NCBI GenBank assembly: GCA_042573625.1
Contig: JBHPCZ010000018.1
Location: forward strand, 1 to 43,762
Length of the DNA stretch: 43,762 bases
From: JBHPCZ01 sp042573625
Lineage (GTDB): Bacteria; Desulfobacterota; Desulfobacteria; Desulfobacterales; UBA11574
Reading direction: 5' to 3'
Shown here piece after piece: positions 1-7,983 of the stretch. The position numbers and the translations under genes are program-made. Position 1 is the stretch's first letter, and each line of letters opens with the position of its first letter. The notes under the pieces are model-generated. The model was not told the DNA's origin and ran no database searches. It saw only the letters and a program-made list of their open reading frames with translations.

Positions 1-147
1 TTACAGAAAGCTGTCTATCTTCTTAAATCTGGTGTCATCGTTCTGTCACTCTCCGGCCGATCGCTGGATAGACTATTATAATCACTGATCAAGATTTGAC
101 CACCACCCCCCGCAAAGCAACTTATAATCTTATGTACCCTATTTTCC
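1..147. repeat. Long intergenic repeat block, copy 1 (second copy 14538-14684)
   Basis: This stretch is almost the same as 14538-14684; by eye there are about five substitutions over 147 bases. It contains a diverged REP-like core (ATCAAGATTTGACC near 88-101) and ends with a short motif built on CTTATAATCTTATGT. That last motif recurs near 1491, 7076, 14655 and 15640. The window starts inside or at the edge of the block, so its true left end is unknown. No coding potential is seen. Confidence 0.85.
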
Positions 148-182
148 TACCCAATCCCTTTGTGGACGCCCCTCAATTCTTC

Positions 183-1286
183 CTATTCTTTGACGCCCAA
201 CGTAATGGAAAGGATTTCCCCGGGACGCCAAAGGCGCATGCGCGGCCCCCACGTGCCGGTGCCGCGGCAGACGATGGCGGTCATTGGGCCGATTTGGTAC
301 CGCCCTGCCAGCATCGGGTACCTGAGGCGTATCAGATAGCTGAAGGGCCAGATCTGACCGCCATGGGTGTGACCGCTGAGCATCAGTCCTGCGCCGGCAT
401 CGGCGGCCTCACGGGCCTGCCAGGGGGTGTGCGAAAGCAGAACGGCGGCACCCGGCGGACGGCCCGAGAGCGCCGGGCCCATCAGATTGCCGCTACGTTG
501 AGCCCTGCGAAGGGTGGTGAGATCTTCCACCCCCGCCAGAACAAGGCCCGGCCGGACTTGGGCCCAGCGGTTTTCAAGAACCCGGATACCGGCCTTTTGA
601 AGCAGGTCAAGGCTCTCGTTGCGGTCACCGTGGGATTCGTGGTTTCCGGGAACGGCCCAAACGCCGAGCGGCGCCCGGAGACGACCCAGGATCGCAATAA
701 TCTCCTTTTCAGGCGGACCGTGGCCTTCGAAAATGTCTCCCAGCAGGACCACCAGGTCGGGCTGCCGGGCCTCAACCTGGGCAACTCGTGCGGCCACCCA
801 CCGCTGCCCAAACAGTGAACCGATGTGCAGATCGGACATGGCCACCAGAGTGGTGCCGTCCATTTCAGCCGGAAGGCCGGAAAGTCGCACGTCGTATTGT
901 TGTACCACGGGCGGGCGCAAGCCCTGAACGAGCGCGATAACCGAAAGCAGGCCGCCGGCAACAAGCGCCCAGCCTCGCAGCGAGCCCACCTGCCTTCGAA
1001 AAAAAAGACCGAACCCGGTAGCCAGGTCCACCGCAAAAAGACTGACACACAAAAGAAACGATACGGCCATCCAGTTCATACCAAAAAACTCGATGGCGGT
1101 CGCCAGGATTCCTGTGCCGTGGTGGCCGTAAACGCGGCCAAGGGAAAAACCGCTCCACAGGACGACACCGGTTGCGATCAGAAGTTTTCGGGGAACATGC
1201 CGCTGGATAAACGGCACGCCGGCGGTCCGCCAAAAAAGGTAGATGTGCATCAGTGTGACAACAGAAATAAGAATGCTACCAAACAC
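183..1286 (-). CDS. Membrane-anchored metallophosphoesterase (YkuE/YaeI-like)
   Basis: Calcineurin-like phosphoesterase of 367 residues. The N-terminal third is hydrophobic, with about four membrane segments. The catalytic domain follows with the ordered metal-binding motifs SDLHIG, LLGDIFEGH, VPGNHESHGD, LLSHTP and SGHTHGGQ, so the dinuclear metal site looks complete. Relatives such as B. subtilis YkuE and E. coli YaeI are membrane-associated phosphohydrolases; substrates named for them include UDP-diacylglucosamine and other phosphate esters, and the substrate here is unknown. The start is GTG at 1286 with only a weak Shine-Dalgarno; an ATG at 1250 (MHIYLFW) would remove part of the first membrane segment. 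It stands alone between repeat-rich spacers. Confidence 0.85.
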   Translation of the reverse strand: MFGSILISVVTLMHIYLFWRTAGVPFIQRHVPRKLLIATGVVLWSGFSLGRVYGHHGTGILATAIEFFGMNWMAVSFLLCVSLFAVDLATGFGLFFRRQVGSLRGWALVAGGLLSVIALVQGLRPPVVQQYDVRLSGLPAEMDGTTLVAMSDLHIGSLFGQRWVAARVAQVEARQPDLVVLLGDIFEGHGPPEKEIIAILGRLRAPLGVWAVPGNHESHGDRNESLDLLQKAGIRVLENRWAQVRPGLVLAGVEDLTTLRRAQRSGNLMGPALSGRPPGAAVLLSHTPWQAREAADAGAGLMLSGHTHGGQIWPFSYLIRLRYPMLAGRYQIGPMTAIVCRGTGTWGPRMRLWRPGEILSITLGVKE

Positions 1287-1636
1287 AATTCAATCCGATC
1301 GGCTGATGTCGTGCGACTTCCGGAACGCTCCGGCGCTTTCTCCTGACCCTTGTCTCTTTCGAGGGAGTGAAAAATTTTGGCGTATCTATCAAGTACTGTT
1401 CGAAACCTGTTTTAACATCAATGTAAAATAGGTTTTTGGAAGTTATTTATATATTGATGAACGTTCCTCAAATCATACGGCTTTCCAACATGCAACTTAT
1501 AAACTTATGTCCCCTATTTTCCCCGACATAAAACCCTCCTGAAATGATTCTCCGGCACACAACGTTTCGGGTTTCCTGAACAGTGACTGTAACCTCACAT
1601 ACCTGCAGGGGCGCCTTCATCATCCCGAACCTCTCT
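1287..1636. repeat. Gene-free spacer with repeat blocks
   Basis: No gene is seen. From about 1350 to 1476 lies a repeat starting TTGTCTCTTTCGAGGGAGTG that has a related copy at 7752 onward. It contains TATCAAGTACTGTTCGAA and ends in GAAGTTATTTATATAT. The CTTATAAACTTATGTCCCC motif follows near 1495-1520. The last ~100 bases are the 3' flank of the emrB-like gene and show no convincing terminator hairpin. Confidence 0.6.
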
Positions 1637-3172
1637 TTATGCTTTATGAACGCGTATCAGCATAGTGGGAATCAGCGCCAACAAAAAAGTGACCCCTGCA
1701 ATAAGGAAACAGTCGTCAAAAGCGGCAACCATGGCTTCTTTTTTCACCATGAGATGCAGCATTGTCAGCGCTTTCTGATAGGCTGCACTTTTCACGCTTC
1801 CCAGTTTCTGATAAATTTCTTGGAAATGGGTTAAAAAATTTCTGGTGGCGAAAGAATTGAGATTTTGAGTCTGGGCTAAAAGCGAATGGTGAAAAACCTC
1901 CCGGCGGTCTAGCAGAATTCCGACAATCGCCACGCCGAACGCACCGCCGATTTGTCGAGAAACATTCATCAGCCCCGAACCGACGGCGGTTTTTTCCAGA
2001 GGCAGACATCTAAGTGCCAGGCTCATAAGGGGTGGAAAAATAAATCCGATGCCCAAGCCTCGAACGACCAGCATCAGATAGGCGGTTGTATGGGAGACCC
2101 TTAGATCCACGAAAGACATCCAGTACAGGGAAAGGGCTGAAAACAGAACGCCCAGCGTAATCGGAATACGTCCGTCCATTCGATCTGCCATGCGTCCTGC
2201 TATCGGCAAAATAATCGCGACAACGACCGCCATGGGCAACATGAGAAGCCCGGCCTGAAGGGCGGTATAGTCCAGCATGCTTTCAAAATAAAGCGGGATA
2301 AGGAAAGTGGAGCCGTACAAACCAAACCCCTGGATGATAAAAACAAGTGTTGCCATGGTATATGCAAAAGTCTTGTATACGCCAAGATCAATAAACGGCT
2401 CTATTGCGGTGCGCTCTGTCCATAAAAAGGCCACCAACCCGAAAGCGGCAACGGTAAAGAGAGCAAGAATATAAAAAGAGCTCCACCCTTCCCTCTGTCC
2501 CTGACTGAGGGCCGCGAGCAGGCTCCCCAGAAAAACAGCCATGGTTAAAAATCCCAGGATATCGAAATGCATCTTTTTTTTGTGCGTGTCCCTTTGCAGA
2601 ATAATCGCGGCCAGGGCAATACCGACTATGCCGATAGGGACATTGATATAGAAAATGAGATGCCAGGAAAAGTGGTCCGTCATATAACCGCCCAGGGTCG
2701 GGCCGATGGCCGGGCCAAATGTTGCGCCGATGCCGTAGACTCCCATTGCCAGGCCCCGCTCTTCAGGTGGAAAGGTCTCGAAAATGATGACCATGGCAAT
2801 GGGCATCAATGCGCCGGCGCCCACACCTTGAATAATTCTAAACAGAATCAGTGCATCCACATTCCATGCTGCCCCGCAAAAACAGGATGCTACAGTAAAA
2901 ACGATCAGGCTCGCCATGAAAAGGGTTTTGTTGCCGATTCTGGCGCTGAGCCACCCAACGGACGGCATCAAGATCGCCATGGCGATCATATATGCGGTGA
3001 CCACCCATTGGATTTTATCCACATTGACGCCGAATGCAGCCATGATTTTCGGCAGTGCGACATTCACAACGGTGGTGTCGAGCACGACCAGAAACGCCCC
3101 GCTCATCACCGCAATAACCACCAGCCACTTGTAAAACGGTCTTTGGTCTGCCCCGGTCACTGCAGGTGTCAT
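1637..3172 (-). CDS. emrB: DHA2-family MFS drug efflux permease (EmrB/QacA type)
   Basis: 511-residue major facilitator transporter of the 14-helix DHA2 drug:H+ antiporter family. Near the N-terminus is the typical LDTTVVNVALPKI motif (helix 1, motif D1). GWLSARIGNKTLF follows (motif A region) and GPAIGPTLGGY in helix 5 (motif C, an antiporter signature). Length matches EmrB. Its ATG overlaps the emrA stop by four bases (ATGA), so translational coupling is expected. With the periplasmic adaptor upstream and an outer-membrane channel from elsewhere in the genome it would form a tripartite pump exporting hydrophobic toxicants. The substrate cannot be told from sequence. Confidence 0.93.
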   Translation of the reverse strand: MTPAVTGADQRPFYKWLVVIAVMSGAFLVVLDTTVVNVALPKIMAAFGVNVDKIQWVVTAYMIAMAILMPSVGWLSARIGNKTLFMASLIVFTVASCFCGAAWNVDALILFRIIQGVGAGALMPIAMVIIFETFPPEERGLAMGVYGIGATFGPAIGPTLGGYMTDHFSWHLIFYINVPIGIVGIALAAIILQRDTHKKKMHFDILGFLTMAVFLGSLLAALSQGQREGWSSFYILALFTVAAFGLVAFLWTERTAIEPFIDLGVYKTFAYTMATLVFIIQGFGLYGSTFLIPLYFESMLDYTALQAGLLMLPMAVVVAIILPIAGRMADRMDGRIPITLGVLFSALSLYWMSFVDLRVSHTTAYLMLVVRGLGIGFIFPPLMSLALRCLPLEKTAVGSGLMNVSRQIGGAFGVAIVGILLDRREVFHHSLLAQTQNLNSFATRNFLTHFQEIYQKLGSVKSAAYQKALTMLHLMVKKEAMVAAFDDCFLIAGVTFLLALIPTMLIRVHKA

Positions 3173-4326
3173 TTTTGAATCTTCCGGATGTCGATACCCA
3201 CCATGACCATCATGCCGGGCCGAAGCTGCTCGGCTGGATCGACAACATCTATTCTTATGGGGATTCTTTGGGTGACCTTGGTGAAGTTTCCCCCTGAACG
3301 GTTTTCCGGAATCAAGGCGAACTCAGAAGCTGTCGCAGCGCCGATGTTCATCACTTTGCCGGTGAATTTTGTTTTTGGATAGGCATCGACCTTAAGATCC
3401 ACCGGCTGCCCCAGGCGAACGTGTTCCAACTTGGTTTCTTCCAGATTCGCTTCCACCCAAATATGGTTCAAATCGATGAGGACGGCAATCGGTTGACCGA
3501 CACTGACAACTTCTCCGATGTTGACCACTTTTTTGGCAACGACCCCGTCAATGGGACTGGTTACCGTCGTGTGAGCCAGTTTGAGTTGTGCAGCTTCAAG
3601 TTCCGCCGTTGCTTCGTTGAGTTTTCCTTTTAACGATTCGACCCGCCGCCGCCGGATGGCAACTTCGCCGGTATTGGCCCGGGCAACGTTCAGCATAGCC
3701 CGGCTTTCATTAATCTCTTCCTCCGCCTTTACCAGCCTGGCTTGAGCCAGTTGATAGCCTGCCCGTATCTTGTCGACTTCACTCGTTGAAACCGTTTTGC
3801 TTTTGAACAGTTTGCTGACCCGCTCATAATCCAAGTTCGCCAGTTGCATATTTGCTTCAGCTTCTTTAAGTCGGGCATGGGATGCCGCCAAGACCGCTTC
3901 AGCCCGCTGCACTTCTTTTTCTGTCTTTTCCTTGACCAGCAATACATCGGCGATCGCCTCATCGAGCGATGCATTGATCGACTGAACAACGCCGGCGGCA
4001 ACATCAACTCTGGCCTGGTAATCTTCTTCCCGAAGCTGGGCAATCAACTGACCTTTTTTAACATGTTCTCCTTCACGGATGGGCAGCTGCCTTATCTTGC
4101 CGGGAACCGTTGAACTGACCGAAATCAGGTCTCCTTCGACCCTGGCATCGTCGGTGCTGGCGTGAGTAAAGTAATAATGGAGCCAGCGAATGCCGTAAAA
4201 AGCCCCTGCGAGAATCCCACATGCAAGAATGACAAAAAGCCATTTTCGGGTCGCGTTGCTGCTTAAAGATGCGGGCTTGACAATCTCATCGTTTTTGCCT
4301 GTCATTTCTTTTTTTTCCGGTTCCAT
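3169..4326 (-). CDS. emrA: HlyD/EmrA-family periplasmic adaptor
   Basis: 385-residue membrane-fusion protein. There is a short cytoplasmic N-terminus, then one membrane segment (about residues 27-50, WLFVILACGILAGAFYGI). A first lipoyl half-motif follows (TVPGKIRQLPIREGEHVKKG), then a long alpha-hairpin coiled coil (about 110-245), the second lipoyl half (VTSPIDGVVAKKVVNIGEVV) and a beta-barrel with the adaptor signature VKVDAYPKTKFTGKV. This order is that of EmrA. It is the first gene of the emrAB pair. About 12 bases upstream lies the tail of a broken ORF (4339-4516), so the pair may originally have been downstream of another gene. Confidence 0.93.
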   Translation of the reverse strand: MEPEKKEMTGKNDEIVKPASLSSNATRKWLFVILACGILAGAFYGIRWLHYYFTHASTDDARVEGDLISVSSTVPGKIRQLPIREGEHVKKGQLIAQLREEDYQARVDVAAGVVQSINASLDEAIADVLLVKEKTEKEVQRAEAVLAASHARLKEAEANMQLANLDYERVSKLFKSKTVSTSEVDKIRAGYQLAQARLVKAEEEINESRAMLNVARANTGEVAIRRRRVESLKGKLNEATAELEAAQLKLAHTTVTSPIDGVVAKKVVNIGEVVSVGQPIAVLIDLNHIWVEANLEETKLEHVRLGQPVDLKVDAYPKTKFTGKVMNIGAATASEFALIPENRSGGNFTKVTQRIPIRIDVVDPAEQLRPGMMVMVGIDIRKIQK

Positions 4327-4338
4327 AACCTCTTCTTC

Positions 4339-4516
4339 TTAACTTTTCTGTCGGGACGTTTCCAGGCTGATCAGCTTCGGCCCCTGTTTTAGAATAAATT
4401 TGTCATCCATCGTCTCCCATATCCATCCGGAATAGCCATAACCGCCCACCGGCTTTGATACAAAAGCGTTTTTCCAGGATTCCGACCGCCCCTGATTCAC
4501 TCCGAGGGAGAGAGAA
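4339..4516 (-). pseudogene. C-terminal remnant of an unidentified gene cut by the RAYT-1/REP unit
   Basis: A minus-strand open frame of roughly 58 codons comes directly out of the REP repeat at 4520 and ends with TAA at 4339-4341, 12 bases before the emrA start. Its translation includes SESWKNAFVSKPVGGYGYSG and WIWETMDDKFILKQGPKLIS. This is compact, charged and aromatic, and reads like the tail of a real protein rather than noise. No start codon or Shine-Dalgarno is present. I do not recognise the family. The simplest reading is that a gene upstream of emrA lost its 5' part when the RAYT-1 unit inserted or recombined here. Confidence 0.4.
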
Positions 4517-4519
4517 GTA

Positions 4520-4543
4520 GGGTCAAAGCTTGATTAAAGCACT
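4520..4543 (-). repeat. REP family A, left flank of RAYT-1
   Basis: GGGTCAAAGCTTGATTAAAG on the plus strand is the reverse complement of the family A core (TAATCAAGCTTTGACCC). The same core lies inverted at 5519-5560 on the other side of the transposase gene. The RAYT-1 stop codon TGA is the TGA of this REP. Confidence 0.85.
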
Positions 4544-5488
4544 TAGCTGCTGAACTTTTTTCAGTAATCTTTCGTCCCTTTGGATGCTTTGTCTTACCAT
4601 GGCTGCACGCCTGCTCACAGAGGAGTATGACAGCCCCAGCAATTCGCCAATTTCCCGGTTTTTAAAAATCCCGGAATTCCATAAAAGATAAAGCATCAAG
4701 TCCCGGTTCATTTTGTCTGCATTGGAAATTCGTAATGACTTTCTAAATTTATCCACACGGCAATTGAGCGCCTGTGCAAGTTTGTCTAAGGTTGTTTCAG
4801 TATTAATATCCTTGACCAGCCTTACTTTCTGCGGAAGGTCCGACTGCGGTGTTGCTTTTACAAATTGTTTTTTGAGCCTGTCGGCGTAGCTATTTGTCCC
4901 TAAAAATAGTCCGTACCGCAAATCTTCAAACAGAGACGCTTCTTCACCAGAATAATTTTGTACCTTTTTCCGGTAAGCCTGGTGGGGATTTTGGGTGCCG
5001 AATTGCGATAAAATCAAACCGGTATTAAGCCACGCTTGAGATTTCTTCCGGTAAGCATACACCGGGTAGCTGCTCCAACGATAATCGGCCAACCGCTGAA
5101 CAATCCCGGCTCGAAGCGGATTTCGATGAATGTAGCAGGAAAGTTGAGTCAGGTAGGCATCATTTTGGACGATGAAACTTTTAAAACGGCCCTGAAATAA
5201 ATGGCCGGAACAGTTGTGGTCGATATTGAATCGCCGCGTGTAAGTGGTTCCAAACCACTGCATGGCTTTTGACAAATTGGCATTATGGGTTTTTAATAGA
5301 AGATGATAATGATTGCCCATCAATACATAGGCATAAATGTCAATGTCGTAGCAAGACGCCATCTGGCCAAGGGTGTCCAGGAAAAGGTGATGATCAGCAT
5401 CATTTCGGAAAATATCCTGTCTTTGATTGCCTCGTGAAAGGATGTGATACAGCGCACCTTCAAATTCAATTCGCCAAGGTCTGGCCAT
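4523..5488 (-). CDS. REP-associated tyrosine transposase RAYT-1 (Y1/HUH family)
   Basis: 321-residue single-strand DNA transposase of the IS200/Y1 superfamily. It has the N-terminal MARPWRIEFEGALYHILSRG signature, the metal-binding HUH-type pair H60-Y-H62 (GNHYHLLL) and the probable nucleophile Tyr119 in QLSCYIHRNP. The C-terminal part resembles a DnaA-like helix-turn-helix (REIGELLGLSYSSVSRRA), as is common in RAYTs. Such proteins nick and join REP palindromes and are normally kept as single domesticated copies. The gene is bracketed by inverted REP family A copies (4520-4543 and 5519-5560), and its last codons (ALIKL-stop) are encoded inside the REP. The catalytic residues appear intact. 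Confidence 0.93.
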   Translation of the reverse strand: MARPWRIEFEGALYHILSRGNQRQDIFRNDADHHLFLDTLGQMASCYDIDIYAYVLMGNHYHLLLKTHNANLSKAMQWFGTTYTRRFNIDHNCSGHLFQGRFKSFIVQNDAYLTQLSCYIHRNPLRAGIVQRLADYRWSSYPVYAYRKKSQAWLNTGLILSQFGTQNPHQAYRKKVQNYSGEEASLFEDLRYGLFLGTNSYADRLKKQFVKATPQSDLPQKVRLVKDINTETTLDKLAQALNCRVDKFRKSLRISNADKMNRDLMLYLLWNSGIFKNREIGELLGLSYSSVSRRAAMVRQSIQRDERLLKKVQQLSALIKL

Positions 5489-5518
5489 GTGTATCCGGCT
5501 AACACATGATTAACAGAA

Positions 5519-5560
5519 TGTCAATTTAATGCACTAATCAAGCTTTGACCCCATTCCTCC
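5519..5560 (+). repeat. REP family A, right flank of RAYT-1
   Basis: A 42-base unit with core CACTAATCAAGCTTTGACCC, followed by CCATTCCTCC. The whole unit is repeated without visible change at 11328-11369, far from any transposase. Other family A copies are at 20995-21023, 27026-27044, 27083-27110 and 41051-41075; diverged ones are near 88 and 14625. Confidence 0.9.
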
Positions 5561-5595
5561 CCAAGATGTTCCTGTGGCCCGACATCCAATTCATA

Positions 5596-6822
5596 TCATG
5601 AGAGAATGAGGCTAATCGGCAGTGCCCAAAGCCTTGCTCCAAGTTTCACCGCATCTACACCGTTGTGGCATAGAACCGCTGCTTTACATTGAGGTGTTGC
5701 CTTTAGAAAGGCATTCAGACCCGCAAGGTCTCTTTCCTGCCACCTGGCGGCTGATTTGATTTCCAATGCTATGCATGATCGTCCCGCCTCAATAACGAAG
5801 TCCACCTCGCTTCGACCCTGGATGCTCCAGAAATGCAGGGCTGCATTTTGCCACCTGGAATTCAGAATTGAGAGCAGGTTTTGGGCGACATAAGACTCGA
5901 ATAAAGCACCGAACATCGGATCATCTTGAATGGATGCCGATGTATCCAATCCGGCCAAATGACATGCCATACCCGTATCGCTCAGGTACAGTTTATGCGA
6001 CTTGATGAGACGGCTTGACCGGTTGCCAAGGTATGGCGGGATGCGTGTGATTAGAAAAGATGCCTCAAACAAAGAAATGTAACGCGAGGTGGTAGCGGCG
6101 TTCAGTTTGGCATCACGCCCCAACTGGCTCGGAGACAGCAGTTGTCCCGTACGCAGGGAAGCCAAGCGAAGCAATGCCCGCAGAGCCAAAAGGTTGCCTA
6201 CCTGGCTCAATTCCCTTACATCCCTTTCAAGGTAAGTTTGCTCATACCCCCTGAACCATATGGCCGGTTCTTTGATCTGCTTAAGGCAGACCGTCGGCAT
6301 ACCGCCAAGGGTAACTTCTTCAGGGCGGATGGCGTTTAGGGGTCCTTTAGAGCGAATACCCTGAGTCTTAAAAAAGTTCTTTACGAAGGGCTCCGGCGTT
6401 GTTAGCTTGCCAATTTCACGACGGTTAAAGGGATGAATCGCAAGATATACCGATCGTCCTGCGAGACTTTCGGTAATGCTTTTTAAAATTGAAAAGTTAG
6501 CTGAGCCGGACAGTAAAAATTGGCCCGGAATTCTCTCTTTGTCCACGGCGCTTTTTATAGCATCAAATATCTCAGGGCACTTTTGGGCTTCGTCTATCGT
6601 GATGGGTTTGTCGCGGTTGACAAATCCATCCGGATCTCTTTTGGCCGCCTCGAGTTGTGAAAAATCATCAAAGCTGACATAGATGCGGTCTTTTAGATCA
6701 GGTTGTGATCCCAGGAATGTGGTCTTGCCCGTCTGCCGCATTCCGGTCACAACCACTACGGGCATATTTTCAAGGGCTGTTCCGACGGCATCAGCGATGT
6801 CTCGCGGGTAATATTCTGTCAT
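5596..6822 (-). CDS. AAA_14/DUF4143 ATP-binding protein, copy 1
   Basis: 408-residue P-loop ATPase of the AAA_14 plus DUF4143 architecture. The Walker A region is VVVTGMRQTGKTTFL (about residues 22-36) and Walker B is ITIDEAQKCPE. A sensor-like FLLSGSANF follows, then the ESLAGR motif. The C-terminal DUF4143 part contains YLSDTGMACHLAG, FESYVAQNLL and the nuclease-like VDFVIEAGRSCIALEIKSAA (a D-ExK arrangement like PD-(D/E)XK folds). The cellular role of this widespread family is not settled; mobile-element and toxin-antitoxin-like roles have been suggested. A second, distant relative lies at 23359-24516. The start at 6822 lies about eight bases after a predicted -10 box, so the mRNA may be leaderless. 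Confidence 0.9.
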   Translation of the reverse strand: MTEYYPRDIADAVGTALENMPVVVVTGMRQTGKTTFLGSQPDLKDRIYVSFDDFSQLEAAKRDPDGFVNRDKPITIDEAQKCPEIFDAIKSAVDKERIPGQFLLSGSANFSILKSITESLAGRSVYLAIHPFNRREIGKLTTPEPFVKNFFKTQGIRSKGPLNAIRPEEVTLGGMPTVCLKQIKEPAIWFRGYEQTYLERDVRELSQVGNLLALRALLRLASLRTGQLLSPSQLGRDAKLNAATTSRYISLFEASFLITRIPPYLGNRSSRLIKSHKLYLSDTGMACHLAGLDTSASIQDDPMFGALFESYVAQNLLSILNSRWQNAALHFWSIQGRSEVDFVIEAGRSCIALEIKSAARWQERDLAGLNAFLKATPQCKAAVLCHNGVDAVKLGARLWALPISLILS

Positions 6823-6859
6823 AATGCTGCATCCTATAGTGTCATAATGCCAATGTCAA
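6817..6859 (-). promoter_or_regulatory. Predicted promoter with direct-repeat operator for the first DUF4143 ATPase
   Basis: On the minus strand, TTGACA (6859-6854) is followed after 17 bases by TAGGAT (6836-6831). This places transcription start at about 6824-6823, next to the ATG at 6822. The 11-mer GCATTATGACA occurs twice with a 23-base period (6850-6840 and 6827-6817). One copy sits in the spacer and the other over the start codon, which looks like autoregulatory operator sites. No Shine-Dalgarno is visible. Confidence 0.5.
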
Positions 6860-7216
6860 GTGATTAAATATGACAGGTCGGCAGGGTGTCTTTTCCCCGA
6901 GATTTTTTCGGTTTGTTTTGCAGGCCGCTTTATACATGAATCTTGCACATGAAAGCCTCCGACTCGTGCAAAATTCAGGTTATACATTTCACCAAATCAT
7001 GGATATTTTAAAAACGCACAAAAAGATGTCCCCATAACCCCTACAAACCTTGCATAGCGTCAAGCACTTTCTGCACGTATGTCCCCTATTATTATTTTCT
7101 TGACCGCTTGGCAAGGGATGGACTAATTGAAAGGCGCGATAACCCGAGTGACAGAAGGGCTATTCTTGTATACAATTTATATTCATACGAGCTGTGTTAG
7201 AGAAGCCGGAGGTGTG
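6860..7216. other. Gene-free spacer between divergent ATPase and thioesterase genes
   Basis: No gene is seen. A short copy of the ATGTCCCCTATT motif lies near 7079. A possible plus-strand promoter is TTGACC (7100-7105) with TAATTG (7124-7129), which would serve the thioesterase gene. Confidence 0.4.
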
Positions 7217-7675
7217 ATGAAGATAGTCAATCCTGCATATATCGAGGAACTTAAAAATGTCGTTAAAAACAGTCCGTATCCCAAACATATGTCGATGGTA
7301 CTGGACCATATTGAATTAGAGGGGGCGGATGTTGCTATTCAATTGGCAGATTACCACTTGCAACCTTTTGGCATTGTCCATGGAGGGGTGGTCGCCACCC
7401 TCATCGACACGGCAACCTTCTGGTCGGCCTTCCTCAGACTTCCTGAAGATGCCGGTCTTGTAAATGTGGATTTGAAGCTGAATTACCTTCAACCGGTTAT
7501 TGAAGGCAGATTAACAGCAAGGGGAACCTGCATAAGACCCGGCAGTACCATCAGTTATTCGGAAGCAAAAGTGTTCGATGAAGGCAACAGGCTGATTGCC
7601 CACGGGACATCCACTCTCATGGTATTGAAGGGAAAAGGGTTGAAACTGAATGTTCGAAAGTTTAGCGAAGAATAA
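7217..7675 (+). CDS. PaaI-family hotdog thioesterase
   Basis: 152-residue acyl-CoA thioesterase-like protein with the hotdog fold signature GIVHGGVVATLIDTATFWSA. It then has the paired strands VDLKLNYLQPV and TARGTCIRPGSTISYSEAKV typical of the PaaI/YbgC/4HBT_2 group. These enzymes hydrolyse aryl- or acyl-CoA thioesters in the cytoplasm; the substrate is unknown. The start is ATG 7217, because GGAGGTG lies five to eight bases upstream. A longer in-frame reading from TTG 7127 adds 30 residues with no family similarity. The gene appears monocistronic. Confidence 0.88.
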   Translation: MKIVNPAYIEELKNVVKNSPYPKHMSMVLDHIELEGADVAIQLADYHLQPFGIVHGGVVATLIDTATFWSAFLRLPEDAGLVNVDLKLNYLQPVIEGRLTARGTCIRPGSTISYSEAKVFDEGNRLIAHGTSTLMVLKGKGLKLNVRKFSEE

Positions 7676-7751
7676 TCAAAATGTTTTCCTTAACCGCGCA
7701 CGTCCCGCAGCCCCCGAATTCAGTTATTCAACCTTGTCCCGCAAATCCCCA

Positions 7752-7960
7752 TTGTCTCTTTCGAGGGAGTGATAAATTTTGACGTAATTATCAAGTACTG
7801 TTCGAACCCTGTTTTAGCAACACTATAAACGAGGATAAAGTTATTTATATGTTTGTGGACGTCCCATATGTCCCCCCAGCACCGTTCAAATCCTGTTTTG
7901 CATAGCCTCTAAAGAGATTTCAGGAAGTTATTTATATATTTATGGATGTCCCCCAAGTCC
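7752..7960. repeat. Repeat block related to 1350-1476, partly duplicated in tandem
   Basis: It starts with TTGTCTCTTTCGAGGGAGTG and continues with TATCAAGTACTGTTCGAA, as in the 1350 copy. A second, diverged half-unit follows (GTTCAAATCCTGTTTTGCAT, then GAAGTTATTTATATAT). The module GTTCnAA-CCTGTTTT-GAAGTTATTTATAT therefore appears about twice here. The 308-base gap between the thioesterase and the sensor gene contains no coding signal. Confidence 0.6.
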
Positions 7961-7983
7961 TGTGATATTTGATGATATCTCAT

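Noticed and set aside
96..818. Long plus-strand frame opposite the metallophosphoesterase gene
   Set aside because: It overlaps a gene with complete catalytic motifs on the other strand, has no family similarity and is rich in Arg/Gly/Pro as expected for an antisense frame.
4523..5488. Active insertion sequence of the IS200 group
   Set aside because: The protein has the RAYT layout with a C-terminal DNA-binding extension and REP flanks, and no second identical copy is in the window; REP-associated domestication fits better.
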